A stretch of DNA of 64,000 nucleotides from Vibrio algicola (GCF_009601765.2 NZ_CP045700.1:876643-940642), one strand, 5' to 3'. Positions 44,696-54,941 are shown, counted from the first letter of the stretch. Notes: a model not told the origin generated them from the sequence alone. Program-made: numbers and translations.

Positions 44696-45691
44696 TTACA
44701 TGCGCGATTGCCACTGGGTTGGTGACATGCCAAACCATATTTTAAATCGCCGACTAAATACCGATAGTTCACAATAACCAAGCTTGAGCGCAACAGTCGT
44801 TAAATTGAATTGATGATTTTTCAGCAAGATCAAAGCTTCCCTTTTTCGAACTTGGTCAATCATTTCGCGGTAAGTCGTTTTTTGTTCGGCTAGGAAACGC
44901 TGTAGTTTTTTCGGATGAAGCCCCATACACAAAGCGATATTTTCTTTGGTGCAATCCCCTGTAGCCAATAAGGTTTTAATCGCATTATCAATTCGTTGCA
45001 GTTGCTCTAGCTGTGAATTTGGCTTTGTCGATTCAATTTCTTCGAACAGCATTTTATCCAGTAATTGGTTATTGATATTCGGCTTCAAGCTTAAAAACTG
45101 GCTTTGGAAATAAATGGTATCGGTAGCACTGTTAAATTCAGGCTGACAACCGAATAAATCTCGAAATACTTCCTGGTTTTTAGGTGCGTCTTGTCTGAAA
45201 CTCACTTTATTTATACGCCATGTTGGACCGACCAAATCTCGCAAAATACAAAAACAAGTACCGAGAGTGACTTGAGCCTTTTGCGGGGACAGTTCATTTG
45301 GAGCAAGGTTTAAAAATTGTATTTCACAACTTTTACTGTTGGAATTTTCAACGGCTAAAGACAACCCTTCAACATGCAAATACATATACTTTCTCGCCAC
45401 CGTCAGTGCATCGACAATGTTCGCTTGGCGAGACATGTAAGCGCCAATTAACCCTAATGTATTCACGCCTTGTTTGGTGCTTAATTCCAAGCCAAAAGTA
45501 TCACACTGGCAATGCTGTGCCGCCAATTCTAGTGCAGCTAAAAAATGCTCGTAGTAGATAAACGCATCAGGATCACGAAGCTGGCTTGTCACTATACCCG
45601 CCTCTTTTAAAATCTGATTGGGGTTAGCGTGATAGCTTCTCACCAAATCACTAAAGCCTTCTAAACTCGCCGCTCTAATAGAATGATTCAT
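44696..45691 (-). CDS. AraC family regulator with arabinose-binding-like N-domain (OruR/AraC type)
   Basis: A 331-residue regulator: the N-terminal ~200 residues match the AraC-type arabinose-binding domain 2 family (FSDLVRSYHANPNQILKEAG, TFGLELSTKQGVNTLGLIGAYMS). The C-terminal helix-turn-helix reads ENIALCMGLHPKKLQRFLAE and TTVALKLGYCELSVFSRRFKIWFGMSPTQWQ. GAGG lies six bases before ATG 45691, preferred over an ATG 12 codons upstream. Divergent from the aldehyde dehydrogenase/GMC pair, with a direct-repeat operator in between. Confidence 0.88.
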   Translation of the reverse strand: MNHSIRAASLEGFSDLVRSYHANPNQILKEAGIVTSQLRDPDAFIYYEHFLAALELAAQHCQCDTFGLELSTKQGVNTLGLIGAYMSRQANIVDALTVARKYMYLHVEGLSLAVENSNSKSCEIQFLNLAPNELSPQKAQVTLGTCFCILRDLVGPTWRINKVSFRQDAPKNQEVFRDLFGCQPEFNSATDTIYFQSQFLSLKPNINNQLLDKMLFEEIESTKPNSQLEQLQRIDNAIKTLLATGDCTKENIALCMGLHPKKLQRFLAEQKTTYREMIDQVRKREALILLKNHQFNLTTVALKLGYCELSVFSRRFKIWFGMSPTQWQSRM

Positions 45692-45838
45692 AATAAACCT
45701 CGATGACCACATGTCCTGAAATATCAAATTAAGTCAAATAAACACAAACTAACAGGTGGGTAAAATCAAAGTGTGAGGACTATCACTGCCTCTAACTTAA
45801 ACACGGAAATTACGTGATCGTGCTCTCCCTCTCAAAAT

Positions 45839-45873
45839 CCAATGTCTTAAAAAGTCATACCAATGTCCTAAAA
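45839..45873. promoter_or_regulatory. Direct-repeat operator upstream of the aldehyde dehydrogenase gene
   Basis: CCAATGTCTTAAAA (45839-45852) and CCAATGTCCTAAAA (45860-45873), one mismatch, offset by exactly 21 bp (two helical turns), as expected for AraC-type dimer binding. Confidence 0.7.
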
Positions 45874-45982
45874 CATCAAGCCGAATACCAATGCCGCATT
45901 AACATATTATTAACAAGCAGGTAAGTTATCAATAACCACTCTTTGGCATGCTACTTGTTCTCGACTTTAAGAAGGAAGCATC

Positions 45983-47473
45983 ATGGGCTTTATCACTGAA
46001 CAAGCAACAAACCAAACGACTCTAGATACAAGCGATTATTTATCGCAAGGGAATGACTCTTTAGATACGACCCAAACCTTACTCCTATCTCTGGAAACCC
46101 AGCGTCAAGCCTTTACGCTTCAAGGACAAGAAAGTTATGAGGAACGCAAGCAGCACCTACTAAATCTAAAGCGGTTACTCACCGAGAATCGTGACACTAT
46201 TATTGAGGCCATAAACAAAGACTATGGCAATCGATCTTATCATGAAACCTTATTAGCGGAAGTCATTACCGTTGTCAGCGATATCAGCAGCACTATTAAG
46301 CACTTAAAAAAATGGATGAAAGTTCAAAAGCGCAGTGTCGATCAAAGCTTGTATTTTGGGGCACAAAATAGAGTCATTCCACAAGGTATTGGCGTAGTTG
46401 GATTTATTATCCCTTGGAATTTCCCACTTAATTTAAGTTTTTCAGGTTTGTGTGCCGCTTTTGCCGCCGGTAATAGAGCTATGGTGAAAATGTCGGAAAA
46501 TTCGATTCATTTTTCAGAGCTATTAAAACAGCTCAGTCCAAAGTATTTTAGCCAAGATAAATTAGAATTTTTTACCGAAACCGGTAAAGTGGGCATGGCA
46601 TTCTCAACTCTGCCCTTTGATCACTTGATGTTTACTGGCTCAGGAGTGACCGGTAGAAAAGTGATGGCAGCCTGTGCGCCCAACCTGACGCCTGTCACCC
46701 TCGAGCTTGGTGGAAAATCCCCTGCGGTTATTGATCCTGAATACCCTTTAGATAAAGCGGTTGAACGCATTATGTTTGTTAAGCAATTTAATGCCGGACA
46801 AATTTGCACCACTGTCGATTATACTTTTGTACATCTATCACAATTAACCCCCTTTCTTGAAACCACAAAAAAATGGGTCAAAAAACATTGCCCCAATATT
46901 CACAATAAAGATTACACCTCAATCATTGATGACACGGCCTTCAATCGATTAATGGACACAGTGAATGACGCTAAACAACGTGGCGCAACCATCATTAACT
47001 TAAGTGAACAAGAGGCCGATGCTAGAACACGCAAGTTCCCATTGACTCTGATCTTAGACACAAGTGATGACATGATCATCAGCCATCGAGAAACCTTTGG
47101 CCCAATAATGATGGTCAAAACTTACCAACAATCAGAGGAAGTGATTGATTACGTTGTACAGCGCGATCGCCCACTGGCTTTTTATCCATTTAGTAATAAT
47201 AAAAAGCTTGTTAATCACTATTTAAGTAATGTCCTTTCCGGTGGTGTGTCTGTTAATGACGCCTTATTCCATGTCGGCCAACACGACCTTCCATTTGGTG
47301 GGATTGGGGGCAGTGGTATGGGGCATTATCATGGTTATGAAGGCTTCCTGACTTTTTCAAAAATGCGTCCTGTTTTCTATCAAGCCAGCTTTTCTAGCTT
47401 AAAATTATTAATGCCTCCATACGGAAAATTTGCTACTCGTACATTGCATTTTATCGCTAAATTTAAGTCTTAA
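45983..47473 (+). CDS. Coniferyl-aldehyde-dehydrogenase-type aldehyde dehydrogenase
   Basis: A 496-residue NAD(P)-dependent dehydrogenase that oxidises aldehydes to acids. It has oxyanion N146 in IIPWNFPLN, general base E241 in LELGGKSPAVI, nucleophile C275 in FNAGQICTTVDY and the late ETFGPIM motif. The arrangement GAQNRVIPQGIGVVGFIIPW resembles coniferyl aldehyde dehydrogenases. The C-terminus adds a hydrophobic helix-like stretch. It is followed 75 bp later by a GMC oxidoreductase, so an alcohol-to-aldehyde-to-acid pathway is likely. AAGGAAG precedes the ATG. Confidence 0.9.
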   Translation: MGFITEQATNQTTLDTSDYLSQGNDSLDTTQTLLLSLETQRQAFTLQGQESYEERKQHLLNLKRLLTENRDTIIEAINKDYGNRSYHETLLAEVITVVSDISSTIKHLKKWMKVQKRSVDQSLYFGAQNRVIPQGIGVVGFIIPWNFPLNLSFSGLCAAFAAGNRAMVKMSENSIHFSELLKQLSPKYFSQDKLEFFTETGKVGMAFSTLPFDHLMFTGSGVTGRKVMAACAPNLTPVTLELGGKSPAVIDPEYPLDKAVERIMFVKQFNAGQICTTVDYTFVHLSQLTPFLETTKKWVKKHCPNIHNKDYTSIIDDTAFNRLMDTVNDAKQRGATIINLSEQEADARTRKFPLTLILDTSDDMIISHRETFGPIMMVKTYQQSEEVIDYVVQRDRPLAFYPFSNNKKLVNHYLSNVLSGGVSVNDALFHVGQHDLPFGGIGGSGMGHYHGYEGFLTFSKMRPVFYQASFSSLKLLMPPYGKFATRTLHFIAKFKS

Positions 47474-47548
47474 TATACTTTTCACTAGAAAGAGAGACCG
47501 CAATACTCAGTCTAAAAATAATAAATATATCCAGACAAGGAAAGCAGG

Positions 47549-49264
47549 ATGAGCACACTTACTTACGATTTTGATCAAATTATTATCGGTTCAGGCTTTG
47601 GTGGCTCTGTTAGCGCGCTGCGTTTAACCGAAAAAGGCAATCGCGTATTAATCCTCGAAAAAGGAAGACGCCGCAATGACTCTGAATTTGCAGAAACTAA
47701 CTTAGACGCCAAAAATTATATGTGGATGCCCAAATTAGCTTGGAGAGGTGTTACACAAGTAACCTATACCAGTAAGGTCACCATATTGCATGGTGTGGGT
47801 GTAGGTGGGGGTTCTCAGGTATATGCCAATGTGCATTTTATTCCTGAAGATGCGGTATTTCAGTCGCCCGCTTGGTCACGAATTCGTCCCGACTGGAAAG
47901 AGCAAATCATGCCTTATTACGGCCTTGCACAACGTATGTTAGGTACGACTCAAAATACTTATACCAACATTGCAGATGATACTTTGCGTCAAGTTGCTAA
48001 AGACATGGGCCGAGGGGATTCCTATAAGACAGTATCAACCGGAGTGTTATTTCCACAGCAAGATGGGATTCAAGGTAAACCAGTACCCGACCCTTACTTT
48101 AATGGCGATGGCCCTGATCGAAATACCTGCCAAATGTGTGCTAGCTGTGTCATCGGCTGTCGCCATAATGCTAAAAACACCTTAATGAAAAATTATCTTT
48201 ATTTTGCCGAAAGAAATGGTGCCGAGATCCGGCCAGATAGTGAAGTATTGAAAATTGAAACTATCCATAATAATAAGCCTGAAGATGGTTATCGAATTAG
48301 CGTAAAAGACAGCATCAATGGGCGTGAATACACCATTACCACTCGAGGTGTGGTGGTATCGGCTGGCGTGATGGGTACGGTTCCACTACTACTTCGTATG
48401 CGCGATAAACTTAAAACTTTACCAAACATTTCTAAGCTCTTAGGCCAGCAGGTTCGTACCAATTCAGAAACGCTCACCACCGCTAATGATATGAAAGCAA
48501 AAGTCAGTGACGGCCTCACCATAAGTTCATTTATTTCTGTTGATGAAAATACCAATATGGAGATCAATCGCTTCCGTGAAGGATCTGATGGTACTTGGCT
48601 TTTTATCCCTTACGTACCAATGGTCACTGGCGAAGGTATAGCGCGTATTGGTAAATTCGTACTTAATACTTTATTACACCCGATTAAAACCGTAAAAGTA
48701 TTACGCCCTAAAGGAAAAGCTGCGGGTTCATTAGTCTTTTTAGTGATGCAGAAATCCGAATCCTTTATACATTTTGAATGGCGTCGTAAATGGTATCGCT
48801 TGTTTAGAAAGGATATTTCTGCTGTGCAAAATGCCGATGATATCCCCCTAAAAGTATCTTTTCCTGCAGCAGAGGAAGCCACCCGACGCTTTGCTAAGAA
48901 GTTAGAAGGTGAACCTGGGTCTGCTTTAACTGAAATTATCACCGGAGCACCAATGACGGCTCATATCATGGGCGGGGTTTCGATGGGGAAAAATAACCTC
49001 GAAGGTGTGGTCGATGAAAGTGGTGAAGTCTTTGGCTATCCAAACTTAAGAGTGATTGATGGTTCAATCATCCCTGGCAACCTTGGGGTTAATCCATCAT
49101 TAACCATTACCGCATTAGCTGAATACGCGATGAGTAAAGTAGCCATATTTGATCATGATAAAGCAGCAAGCATCAAGCCAGTGCTATTTTCTAAACCATT
49201 AGAGGGACAAGTATCTGAACTCACTGGCAACGGGGATCTGGTCGCAATGTTAAAGCCGCAATAA
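47549..49264 (+). CDS. GMC-like FAD oxidoreductase with C-x2-C-x2-C-x3-C motif (cholesterol-oxidase/ChoD-like)
   Basis: A 571-residue flavoenzyme. FAD-binding IIGSGFGGSVSALRL is at residues ~12-26, the GMC-like glycine-rich VGVGGGSQVYANV at 83-95, and a C-terminal GGVSMG and NPSLTITALAEYAM. A cysteine cluster C194-C197-C200-C204 (NTCQMCASCVIGCRHNAKN) matches a [4Fe-4S]-binding spacing and also appears in ChoD-like proteins. The partner aldehyde dehydrogenase upstream suggests oxidation of a hydrophobic alcohol or sterol-like substrate; this is inference. AAGGAAAGCAGG precedes the ATG. Confidence 0.88.
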   Translation: MSTLTYDFDQIIIGSGFGGSVSALRLTEKGNRVLILEKGRRRNDSEFAETNLDAKNYMWMPKLAWRGVTQVTYTSKVTILHGVGVGGGSQVYANVHFIPEDAVFQSPAWSRIRPDWKEQIMPYYGLAQRMLGTTQNTYTNIADDTLRQVAKDMGRGDSYKTVSTGVLFPQQDGIQGKPVPDPYFNGDGPDRNTCQMCASCVIGCRHNAKNTLMKNYLYFAERNGAEIRPDSEVLKIETIHNNKPEDGYRISVKDSINGREYTITTRGVVVSAGVMGTVPLLLRMRDKLKTLPNISKLLGQQVRTNSETLTTANDMKAKVSDGLTISSFISVDENTNMEINRFREGSDGTWLFIPYVPMVTGEGIARIGKFVLNTLLHPIKTVKVLRPKGKAAGSLVFLVMQKSESFIHFEWRRKWYRLFRKDISAVQNADDIPLKVSFPAAEEATRRFAKKLEGEPGSALTEIITGAPMTAHIMGGVSMGKNNLEGVVDESGEVFGYPNLRVIDGSIIPGNLGVNPSLTITALAEYAMSKVAIFDHDKAASIKPVLFSKPLEGQVSELTGNGDLVAMLKPQ

Positions 49265-49322
49265 TATGGCTAACCAGATGATTTTATAGTGACTAGGTTG
49301 CAATTAATGCCTAATGAAACCT

Positions 49323-49353
49323 AAACGCCACAGACTTAACATCTGTGGCGTTT
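49323..49353. terminator. Bidirectional terminator GMC gene / malG
   Basis: Perfect 12-bp stem AAACGCCACAGA (49323-49334) / TCTGTGGCGTTT (49342-49353) with loop CTTAACA between convergent genes. Third copy of the hairpin at 42418 and 44621. Confidence 0.88.
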
Positions 49354-49391
49354 GTTATTTTTAGCTTAATGTCTTTTGAGTGCTATTAAAC

Positions 49392-50282
49392 CTACCCTTT
49401 CACCCCGCCCGCGGTTAAGCCGCCGACTAAGAACTTCTGCGCTGCTAAGAACACGATGGTAATAGGTAAGGCTGATAACACAGCGGCGGCGGCAAAGTCG
49501 CCCCATAGATAGTTTTGTGGGTATAGGTATTGCTGCATGCCGACCGCTAAGGTGTAGGAGTTCACATCGCGTAATAGCAATGAGGCTACTGGCACTTCGG
49601 TAACGGCAGCAATGAATGACAAGATAAACACCACCGCAAGAATTGGCACTGATAATGGCAACAACACTAAGCGGAAGGCTTGCCATGGGGTGGCGCCATC
49701 GAGTGCGGCCGCTTCTTCTAGTGAGTTATCAATCGATTCAAAATAGCCTTTGATTGTCCATACATGCAGTGCGATCCCGCCCATGTAAGCAAACACCACA
49801 CCACCGTGAGTATTCAAGCCTAGGAATGGAACATAAGTGCCTAAACGGTCGAACAAAGCGTATAAAGCCACCAGCGCAAGAACAGCTGGGAACATTTGGA
49901 AAATCAACATTGAGCGAAGGATCAAGGTTTTGCCTTTAAACTTCATACGGGCAAAAGCATAAGCACAAGTGGTTGATAGTGTCACGATGCCAATCGCAGT
50001 TAAACCCGCCACTTTAACCGAGTTCCATAGCCATAATAAAACCGGGAACGGCGGTTTGGTTACGCTGCCATCGGCATGCACCACATCAAATCCAAGCGCC
50101 AGTTTCCAGTGCTCGAGTGATGGGTTGCGTGGGATCAAATCCCCTGCGGCGTAGTTACCTTCGCGGAAAGATATTGCGATCACCATTAATAACGGGAACA
50201 TCATCACCGCCAAGAAAAGCCACATGCCGACATGCGTTGCCCACAAACGGTATTTTAATGATTTTGGTTGAACCATAGCCAT
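49392..50282 (-). CDS. malG: Maltose/maltodextrin ABC permease MalG
   Basis: A 296-residue inner-membrane subunit with six helices. The EAA loop [25 protein letters not shown] contacts MalK. The N-terminal [31 protein letters not shown] and C-terminal [12 protein letters not shown] are typical MalG. It follows malF by 12 bp with GGGAGTA upstream of the ATG. It completes the MalFGK2 importer. Confidence 0.95.
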   Translation of the reverse strand: MAMVQPKSLKYRLWATHVGMWLFLAVMMFPLLMVIAISFREGNYAAGDLIPRNPSLEHWKLALGFDVVHADGSVTKPPFPVLLWLWNSVKVAGLTAIGIVTLSTTCAYAFARMKFKGKTLILRSMLIFQMFPAVLALVALYALFDRLGTYVPFLGLNTHGGVVFAYMGGIALHVWTIKGYFESIDNSLEEAAALDGATPWQAFRLVLLPLSVPILAVVFILSFIAAVTEVPVASLLLRDVNSYTLAVGMQQYLYPQNYLWGDFAAAAVLSALPITIVFLAAQKFLVGGLTAGGVKG

Positions 50283-50294
50283 AGTCAGTACTCC

Positions 50295-51902
50295 CTATTC
50301 TGTTTCTAGCTTGGTGAATTTCATGTTCAGCAGTGACAAGCCGCCAACCAATACGAAGATCAATGTTGCGATTGCGCCTGCGAGACCAAAGTCTTGACCG
50401 CCCGCCCCTTCAAAGGCAATACGATAGGTGTAACTCACCAGCAAATCGGTATGACCGGCCGGAACCGTGGTACCTATCATGTCTGGTGCACCGTTGGTTA
50501 ATAATTGGATTAAGACAAAGTTGTTAAAGTTAAACGCAAAGCTGGCAATTAATAGTGGCACCATAGGTTTTACTAATAATGGCAAGGTGATTTTAAAGAA
50601 GTTATCAATTGGACCTGCGCCATCCATTGCTGAGGCTTCATACAAATCATCGGGGATCGCTTTAAGCATACCCATCGCGAGGATCATCATGTACGGATAG
50701 CCGAGCCAAGTATTGACGATAATGATCATGGTTTTAGCCAATGTTGGGTCGGTAAACCATGCCGGGCTTAAGCCAAATAGTCCTTGCAGTAACTGGTTGA
50801 TCTCACCAAAGCTTTGATTAAATAAGCCTTTAAAAATCAAGATGGAAATAAAGGCTGGCACCGCATAAGGCAAAATCAATAACACTCGGTATAAACCGCG
50901 CCCTTTTAACGCTTCCCAAGAAACGATTTGTGCCAAGATCACACCAAAAGCAAGGGTTAGTGCCACCGTGATGGCCGAGAACAATACTGTCCATACAAAG
51001 ATTTTAAAGAACGGTCCTTGAATGCCTGGGTCACTAAAGATGCGGGTAAAGTTATCAAAACCGATATTCACAATGAATCCTGGCGTGATTGGCTTGCCAA
51101 TAAAAGCACCATCAGTATCGACCGTTTGGTAGTAGCCAATCTCGTAATTTGGTTTTAATACCTGTTCAGTTTTGTTGTTGACCAAGCTTTCGCCGTCGCT
51201 ATCTAAGGTATAAAGCGGCTTTACTTGAGCAAATTTACGCAGACCCGACATTTTAAGCTCAGTGCCATTTGGTGTTTCAACCACAAGCTCGCTTAATAGA
51301 TTACGGTTTTTAATGACGGCTTTTAACGGTGCTTTTTTACCGGTTAATGCATCTGACGGTAACAATGCAATGTGTCCAGCCGGTTGATTAGCCGTGGCCT
51401 TAGTTAACGACTTTTTCGTTAATGAGCGCGGCGCAGAAACCAGCCAAGTGTCACCTTGTTTTAAAGCAATGGAATAAAGGTCGTCGTGTTGACGCAATTC
51501 AAACGAATAACTGTCGCCACTTTGAAAGGTTTGATCCATCAACACGCTTTGCGCGCGCTCAAAACTTAATTGATTAGCGCCGCTATAGTTGGTAAACGCT
51601 AAGCCAATGGTATAAATCAGAGGGAAAATGATGAATAAGATCATTCCCGCCACACCTGGGTAAATATAACGGTGGGCATAGGTGCGCTTGCGGGCAAAAA
51701 CATAGACACCCAAAGACGCTAAAACTAAGGTTAAAAGTGCAAAAGCAAATTCACCGCGTGAGTACATTAAAACGATCGCGTAACCATTAAGTAAAGTCAC
51801 GGTTGATAACGCTGCCGTTTTCACCCAATTCGCCTTTAGCCAAGATTGGGTTGCAGAGTCTGAAATATGAGAGGGATGAGATGACACAAGATTTGAAGAC
51901 AT
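50295..51902 (-). CDS. malF: Maltose/maltodextrin ABC permease MalF
   Basis: A 535-residue permease with eight predicted helices and the large periplasmic P2 domain between helices 3 and 4 (about residues 120-300), which docks MalE. The EAA motif is YEASAMDGAGPIDNFFKITLPLL. The frame is open to an ATG at 51974, but MSSNLVSSHPSH at 51902 has GGAA upstream and is the likelier start. It is separated from malE by a 232-bp spacer with a strong hairpin. Confidence 0.93.
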   Translation of the reverse strand: MSSNLVSSHPSHISDSATQSWLKANWVKTAALSTVTLLNGYAIVLMYSRGEFAFALLTLVLASLGVYVFARKRTYAHRYIYPGVAGMILFIIFPLIYTIGLAFTNYSGANQLSFERAQSVLMDQTFQSGDSYSFELRQHDDLYSIALKQGDTWLVSAPRSLTKKSLTKATANQPAGHIALLPSDALTGKKAPLKAVIKNRNLLSELVVETPNGTELKMSGLRKFAQVKPLYTLDSDGESLVNNKTEQVLKPNYEIGYYQTVDTDGAFIGKPITPGFIVNIGFDNFTRIFSDPGIQGPFFKIFVWTVLFSAITVALTLAFGVILAQIVSWEALKGRGLYRVLLILPYAVPAFISILIFKGLFNQSFGEINQLLQGLFGLSPAWFTDPTLAKTMIIIVNTWLGYPYMMILAMGMLKAIPDDLYEASAMDGAGPIDNFFKITLPLLVKPMVPLLIASFAFNFNNFVLIQLLTNGAPDMIGTTVPAGHTDLLVSYTYRIAFEGAGGQDFGLAGAIATLIFVLVGGLSLLNMKFTKLETE

Positions 51903-52065
51903 AATGGATTCCATTATCATATCGCATGATCTAAAACATAAGTTTTGAAAACACGTCAGCTTTTGAAACTGCAAAGAGGTTGAAAAGTCACTTCAAGCTC
52001 CATTCAAAGGCATCGATAAACTCAATCAAAGCTTTACCGTTACATAAGAAAGCAAAGAGATAAAT

Positions 52066-52100
52066 GAGAAGGAAGCGATAAACTTACCCCCTTCCTTCTC
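52066..52100 (-). terminator. Hairpin in the malE-malF spacer (attenuator or mRNA stabiliser)
   Basis: A perfect 10-bp stem GAGAAGGAAG (52066-52075) / CTTCCTTCTC (52091-52100), 15-nt loop, 34 bp after the malE stop. It lacks a strong T-run on the minus strand, so partial termination or 3'-end protection of malE mRNA is more likely than full termination. Confidence 0.6.
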
Positions 52101-52134
52101 GCCACCAGTTATACAATCGGTGGAAGACGAACGA

Positions 52135-53313
52135 TTATTTCGTCATACGAGCCGCAACGGTATCAAGCGCTTCTTTTACCGATTGACGACCATTAACCAC
52201 ATTGCCAATCGCCGCTTTTTCTGCGTACCAGAATGCTGACATTTGAGAAATATTTGGCATAACTTCACCGTTCTGAGCATTTGCCATTGTGGCGGCAATA
52301 CGTGGATCTTTCGCCAGTTCAGCTTGGTATGAGGTTAATGCCACCGCGCCTAGTGGGGTATCATCGTTGATCTCTTTCAAGCCTTTTTTGGTTAGCATGT
52401 AGTTTTCGATAAACTCAACCGCCAAGTCTTTGTTAGGGGATGCCGAGCTAATACCCGCCGTTAACACACCCACAAAAGGTTTCGATGGCTTACCATTAAA
52501 CATCGGCAATGTGGTTACGCCGTAGTTAATGCCCGCCTTATCGATGTTAGCCCAAGACCAAGGACCATTAATGGTCATCGCCACTTCGCCTTTGTTAAAG
52601 CCAGACTCTGCAATGGTGTAATCCACATCCGGTGACATCACTTTTTGGTCAATCAGACCTTTAAGGAAGGTCATTGCATTGATCGCACCGGCATTATTCA
52701 CGCCCACATCTTTCGGATTGTATTGACCATCGGCAAACTTAAATGCGTAACCGCCATCAGCGGCAAGAATTGGCCATGTGAAGAAGGGTTCAGAAAGGTT
52801 CCACATGATCGCGTGCTTGCCGTCTTTTTGCAGTTTTTTATCTAGCGCAGCAATGTCTTCCCAGTTTTTAGGTGGGGTTTTAATTAAGTCTTTGTTGTAG
52901 ATCAGCGATAAAGATTCAACCGCCACAGGATAACCGATGTATTTACCATCGTAAGAAACCGCATCCCAAGTGAAATCCGTGAATTTAGATTTAAATTCAG
53001 CCGATGGTTTTACTTCCGCCAATAGACCAGATTTCGCGTAACCGCCGAAACGGTCGTGCGCCCAAAGAACAATATCAGGGCCATCACCGGTTGACGCCAA
53101 TTGCGGGAATTTTTCTTCTAACTTATCAGGGTGAGAAACGGTGACTTTAATGCCAGTGTCCGCTTCAAATTGCTTACCCACTTCAGCTAGGCCGTTATAG
53201 CCTTTATCGCCGTTGATCCAAATTGTTAGCTGACCTTCCTGTATGGCAGCATGTGCACTCACACCACTTAAGGCTAAGCTACATAAAATGGCAGTTTTGA
53301 GGACTTTTTTCAT
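52135..53313 (-). CDS. malE: Periplasmic maltose-binding protein MalE
   Basis: A 392-residue solute-binding protein with a signal peptide ([20 protein letters not shown], then HA|AIQEG). Hallmarks include [44 protein letters not shown] and [18 protein letters not shown]. Compared with E. coli MalE (396 residues) it is complete. ATG 53313 is chosen because AAAGGA lies eight bases upstream; an ATG two codons earlier is too close. It is divergent from malK across a MalT-box region. Confidence 0.95.
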   Translation of the reverse strand: MKKVLKTAILCSLALSGVSAHAAIQEGQLTIWINGDKGYNGLAEVGKQFEADTGIKVTVSHPDKLEEKFPQLASTGDGPDIVLWAHDRFGGYAKSGLLAEVKPSAEFKSKFTDFTWDAVSYDGKYIGYPVAVESLSLIYNKDLIKTPPKNWEDIAALDKKLQKDGKHAIMWNLSEPFFTWPILAADGGYAFKFADGQYNPKDVGVNNAGAINAMTFLKGLIDQKVMSPDVDYTIAESGFNKGEVAMTINGPWSWANIDKAGINYGVTTLPMFNGKPSKPFVGVLTAGISSASPNKDLAVEFIENYMLTKKGLKEINDDTPLGAVALTSYQAELAKDPRIAATMANAQNGEVMPNISQMSAFWYAEKAAIGNVVNGRQSVKEALDTVAARMTK

Positions 53314-53795
53314 TTCCATGATCCTTTCTATTATTCTATTTGCGGTTACATCACTGTAGGGTCTGTAACACGATGGATACCTTTCTCAGCAAGCGAAATG
53401 CTTTACCCTTTTTGACTCGGGTTACGGTATAGCTCAATCTTGCAATAATTAGGAGTGGTGAACATCCTCCTAATCTCTACGCCCCCGCGATACAAGATAG
53501 AAACTGTGATTTAGATTCACAATTGTTTGCTAATATACCCTAAAACCAAGCGTAAACGTGATCGAACGCACGCGTATATGTGGCTATTTAACTCAAAGAT
53601 GATCTGAATTAAAAAGTGTGACCCATGCACTCCTCCCCCATCATCCACCAAAAATTAATCGCACAAGGATGAGGTGGTTTTCAAACGCTTAGGTAATATG
53701 GCTCTCATTGAAGTGATATAAAAAATTAATTAACTTAAACGGCAGCCTCTCATTATCATCTTGCTGCCAAACCAATAAAAACAAAAGGAACCACC
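53314..53795. promoter_or_regulatory. Divergent malE-malK control region
   Basis: 482 bp without genes. GGA(G/T)GA boxes: minus-strand GGAGGATG (53463-53470), GGAGGAGTG (53628-53636) and GGATGA (53641-53646), and plus-strand GGATGAGG (53667-53674). TGTGATTTAGATTCACA at 53505-53521 resembles a CRP site but with a 7-bp rather than 6-bp centre. The layout resembles the divergent malEp/malKp region of enteric bacteria. Confidence 0.75.
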
Positions 53796-54905
53796 ATGAC
53801 CAGTGTAACGCTAAGAAAGGTATGTAAAGCGTACGGTGACAATCTCATTTCTGAAAACGTCGATCTGGATATTCAAGATGGCGAGTTCGTCGTCTTTGTT
53901 GGCCCATCCGGTTGCGGTAAGTCAACATTATTGCGCTGCATCGCCGGCTTAGAAGACATCACTTCAGGTGAGTTATTTATTGGCGATAAAAAAATGAACG
54001 ACGTGCCACCATCTGAGCGTGGTGTCGGCATGGTATTCCAATCTTATGCGTTATATCCGCACTTAAACTTATTCGACAATATGTCTTTTGGTCTGAAACT
54101 GGCCAAGGAAGATAAAGCTAAAATCAAATCGCGCGTTGATCACGCAGCCGATATTTTGCAGCTAGGTCACTTATTAGAGCGCCGTCCAAAAGCCCTTTCA
54201 GGTGGTCAGCGTCAACGGGTCGCAATCGGTCGTACTTTAGTGGCGCAACCAGAAGTATTTTTGCTGGATGAGCCGTTATCGAACCTCGATGCTGCCTTGC
54301 GTGTCCAAATGCGAATTGAACTAGCCAAACTGCACAAAAAACTTGGTTGCACCATGATTTATGTGACTCATGATCAGGTCGAAGCAATGACCATGGCCGA
54401 TAAAATCGTGGTATTGGATGGTGGCAGTGTGTCGCAAGTGGGCAAACCATTAGAGTTATACCATTACCCAGAGAACCGTTTTGTGGCTGGCTTTATTGGC
54501 TCACCAAAAATGAATTTTATTAACGTTGAGATCAAAGAAGTGGAAGCTGAGCGCGTGAAAGTGGAGCTCGCCAGCCAAGCATCATTTTGGATCCAAGTGG
54601 ATGGCAGCACCGTGACCCAAGGCTCGCGGATGTCACTTGGCATTCGCCCTGAGCATTTACTGCCCGCCAATGAAGGCGATGTCAGTATTAAAGGCCATGT
54701 GCAAGTGGTTGAGAAGTTAGGTAACGAAACTCAAGTCTACCTAAACCTTGATAACGTCGATGCCGATTTTATCTATCGTGAAAACGACACCTTAGATGTC
54801 GATTCGGGCGATGAATTCGAAATTGGCATTCCGGCTTACCGTTGTCACTTATTCCACAGCGATGGGCGATCGTGCCGCCGTTTATTTAAAGAACGTGGTA
54901 TTTAA
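53796..54905 (+). CDS. malK: Maltose ABC transporter ATPase MalK
   Basis: A 369-residue ATPase of the MalFGK2 importer. It has Walker [10 protein letters not shown], signature [15 protein letters not shown], Walker [17 protein letters not shown] and [13 protein letters not shown]. The C-terminal regulatory TOBE-like domain contains the [13 protein letters not shown] segment and LGIRPEHLL, by which MalK sequesters MalT and is inhibited by EIIA-Glc in enterics. AAAGGAACC precedes the ATG. A strong terminator follows, so it is uncoupled from the maltoporin gene. Confidence 0.96.
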   Translation: MTSVTLRKVCKAYGDNLISENVDLDIQDGEFVVFVGPSGCGKSTLLRCIAGLEDITSGELFIGDKKMNDVPPSERGVGMVFQSYALYPHLNLFDNMSFGLKLAKEDKAKIKSRVDHAADILQLGHLLERRPKALSGGQRQRVAIGRTLVAQPEVFLLDEPLSNLDAALRVQMRIELAKLHKKLGCTMIYVTHDQVEAMTMADKIVVLDGGSVSQVGKPLELYHYPENRFVAGFIGSPKMNFINVEIKEVEAERVKVELASQASFWIQVDGSTVTQGSRMSLGIRPEHLLPANEGDVSIKGHVQVVEKLGNETQVYLNLDNVDADFIYRENDTLDVDSGDEFEIGIPAYRCHLFHSDGRSCRRLFKERGI

Positions 54906-54941
54906 ACTCCCCGTTTTTCCCTTTTTCATTGTCATGCCTTC

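Noticed and set aside
53505..53521. TGTGATTTAGATTCACA as a CRP site for malE/malK
   Set aside because: Both half-sites are good but the spacer is 7 bp rather than the required 6, so it is only mentioned as CRP-like and not listed as a site.
54124..54450. Long open frames opposite malK
   Set aside because: They are antisense to a well-supported ATPase gene, with no ribosome site or recognisable protein; typical shadow frames of a codon-biased gene.
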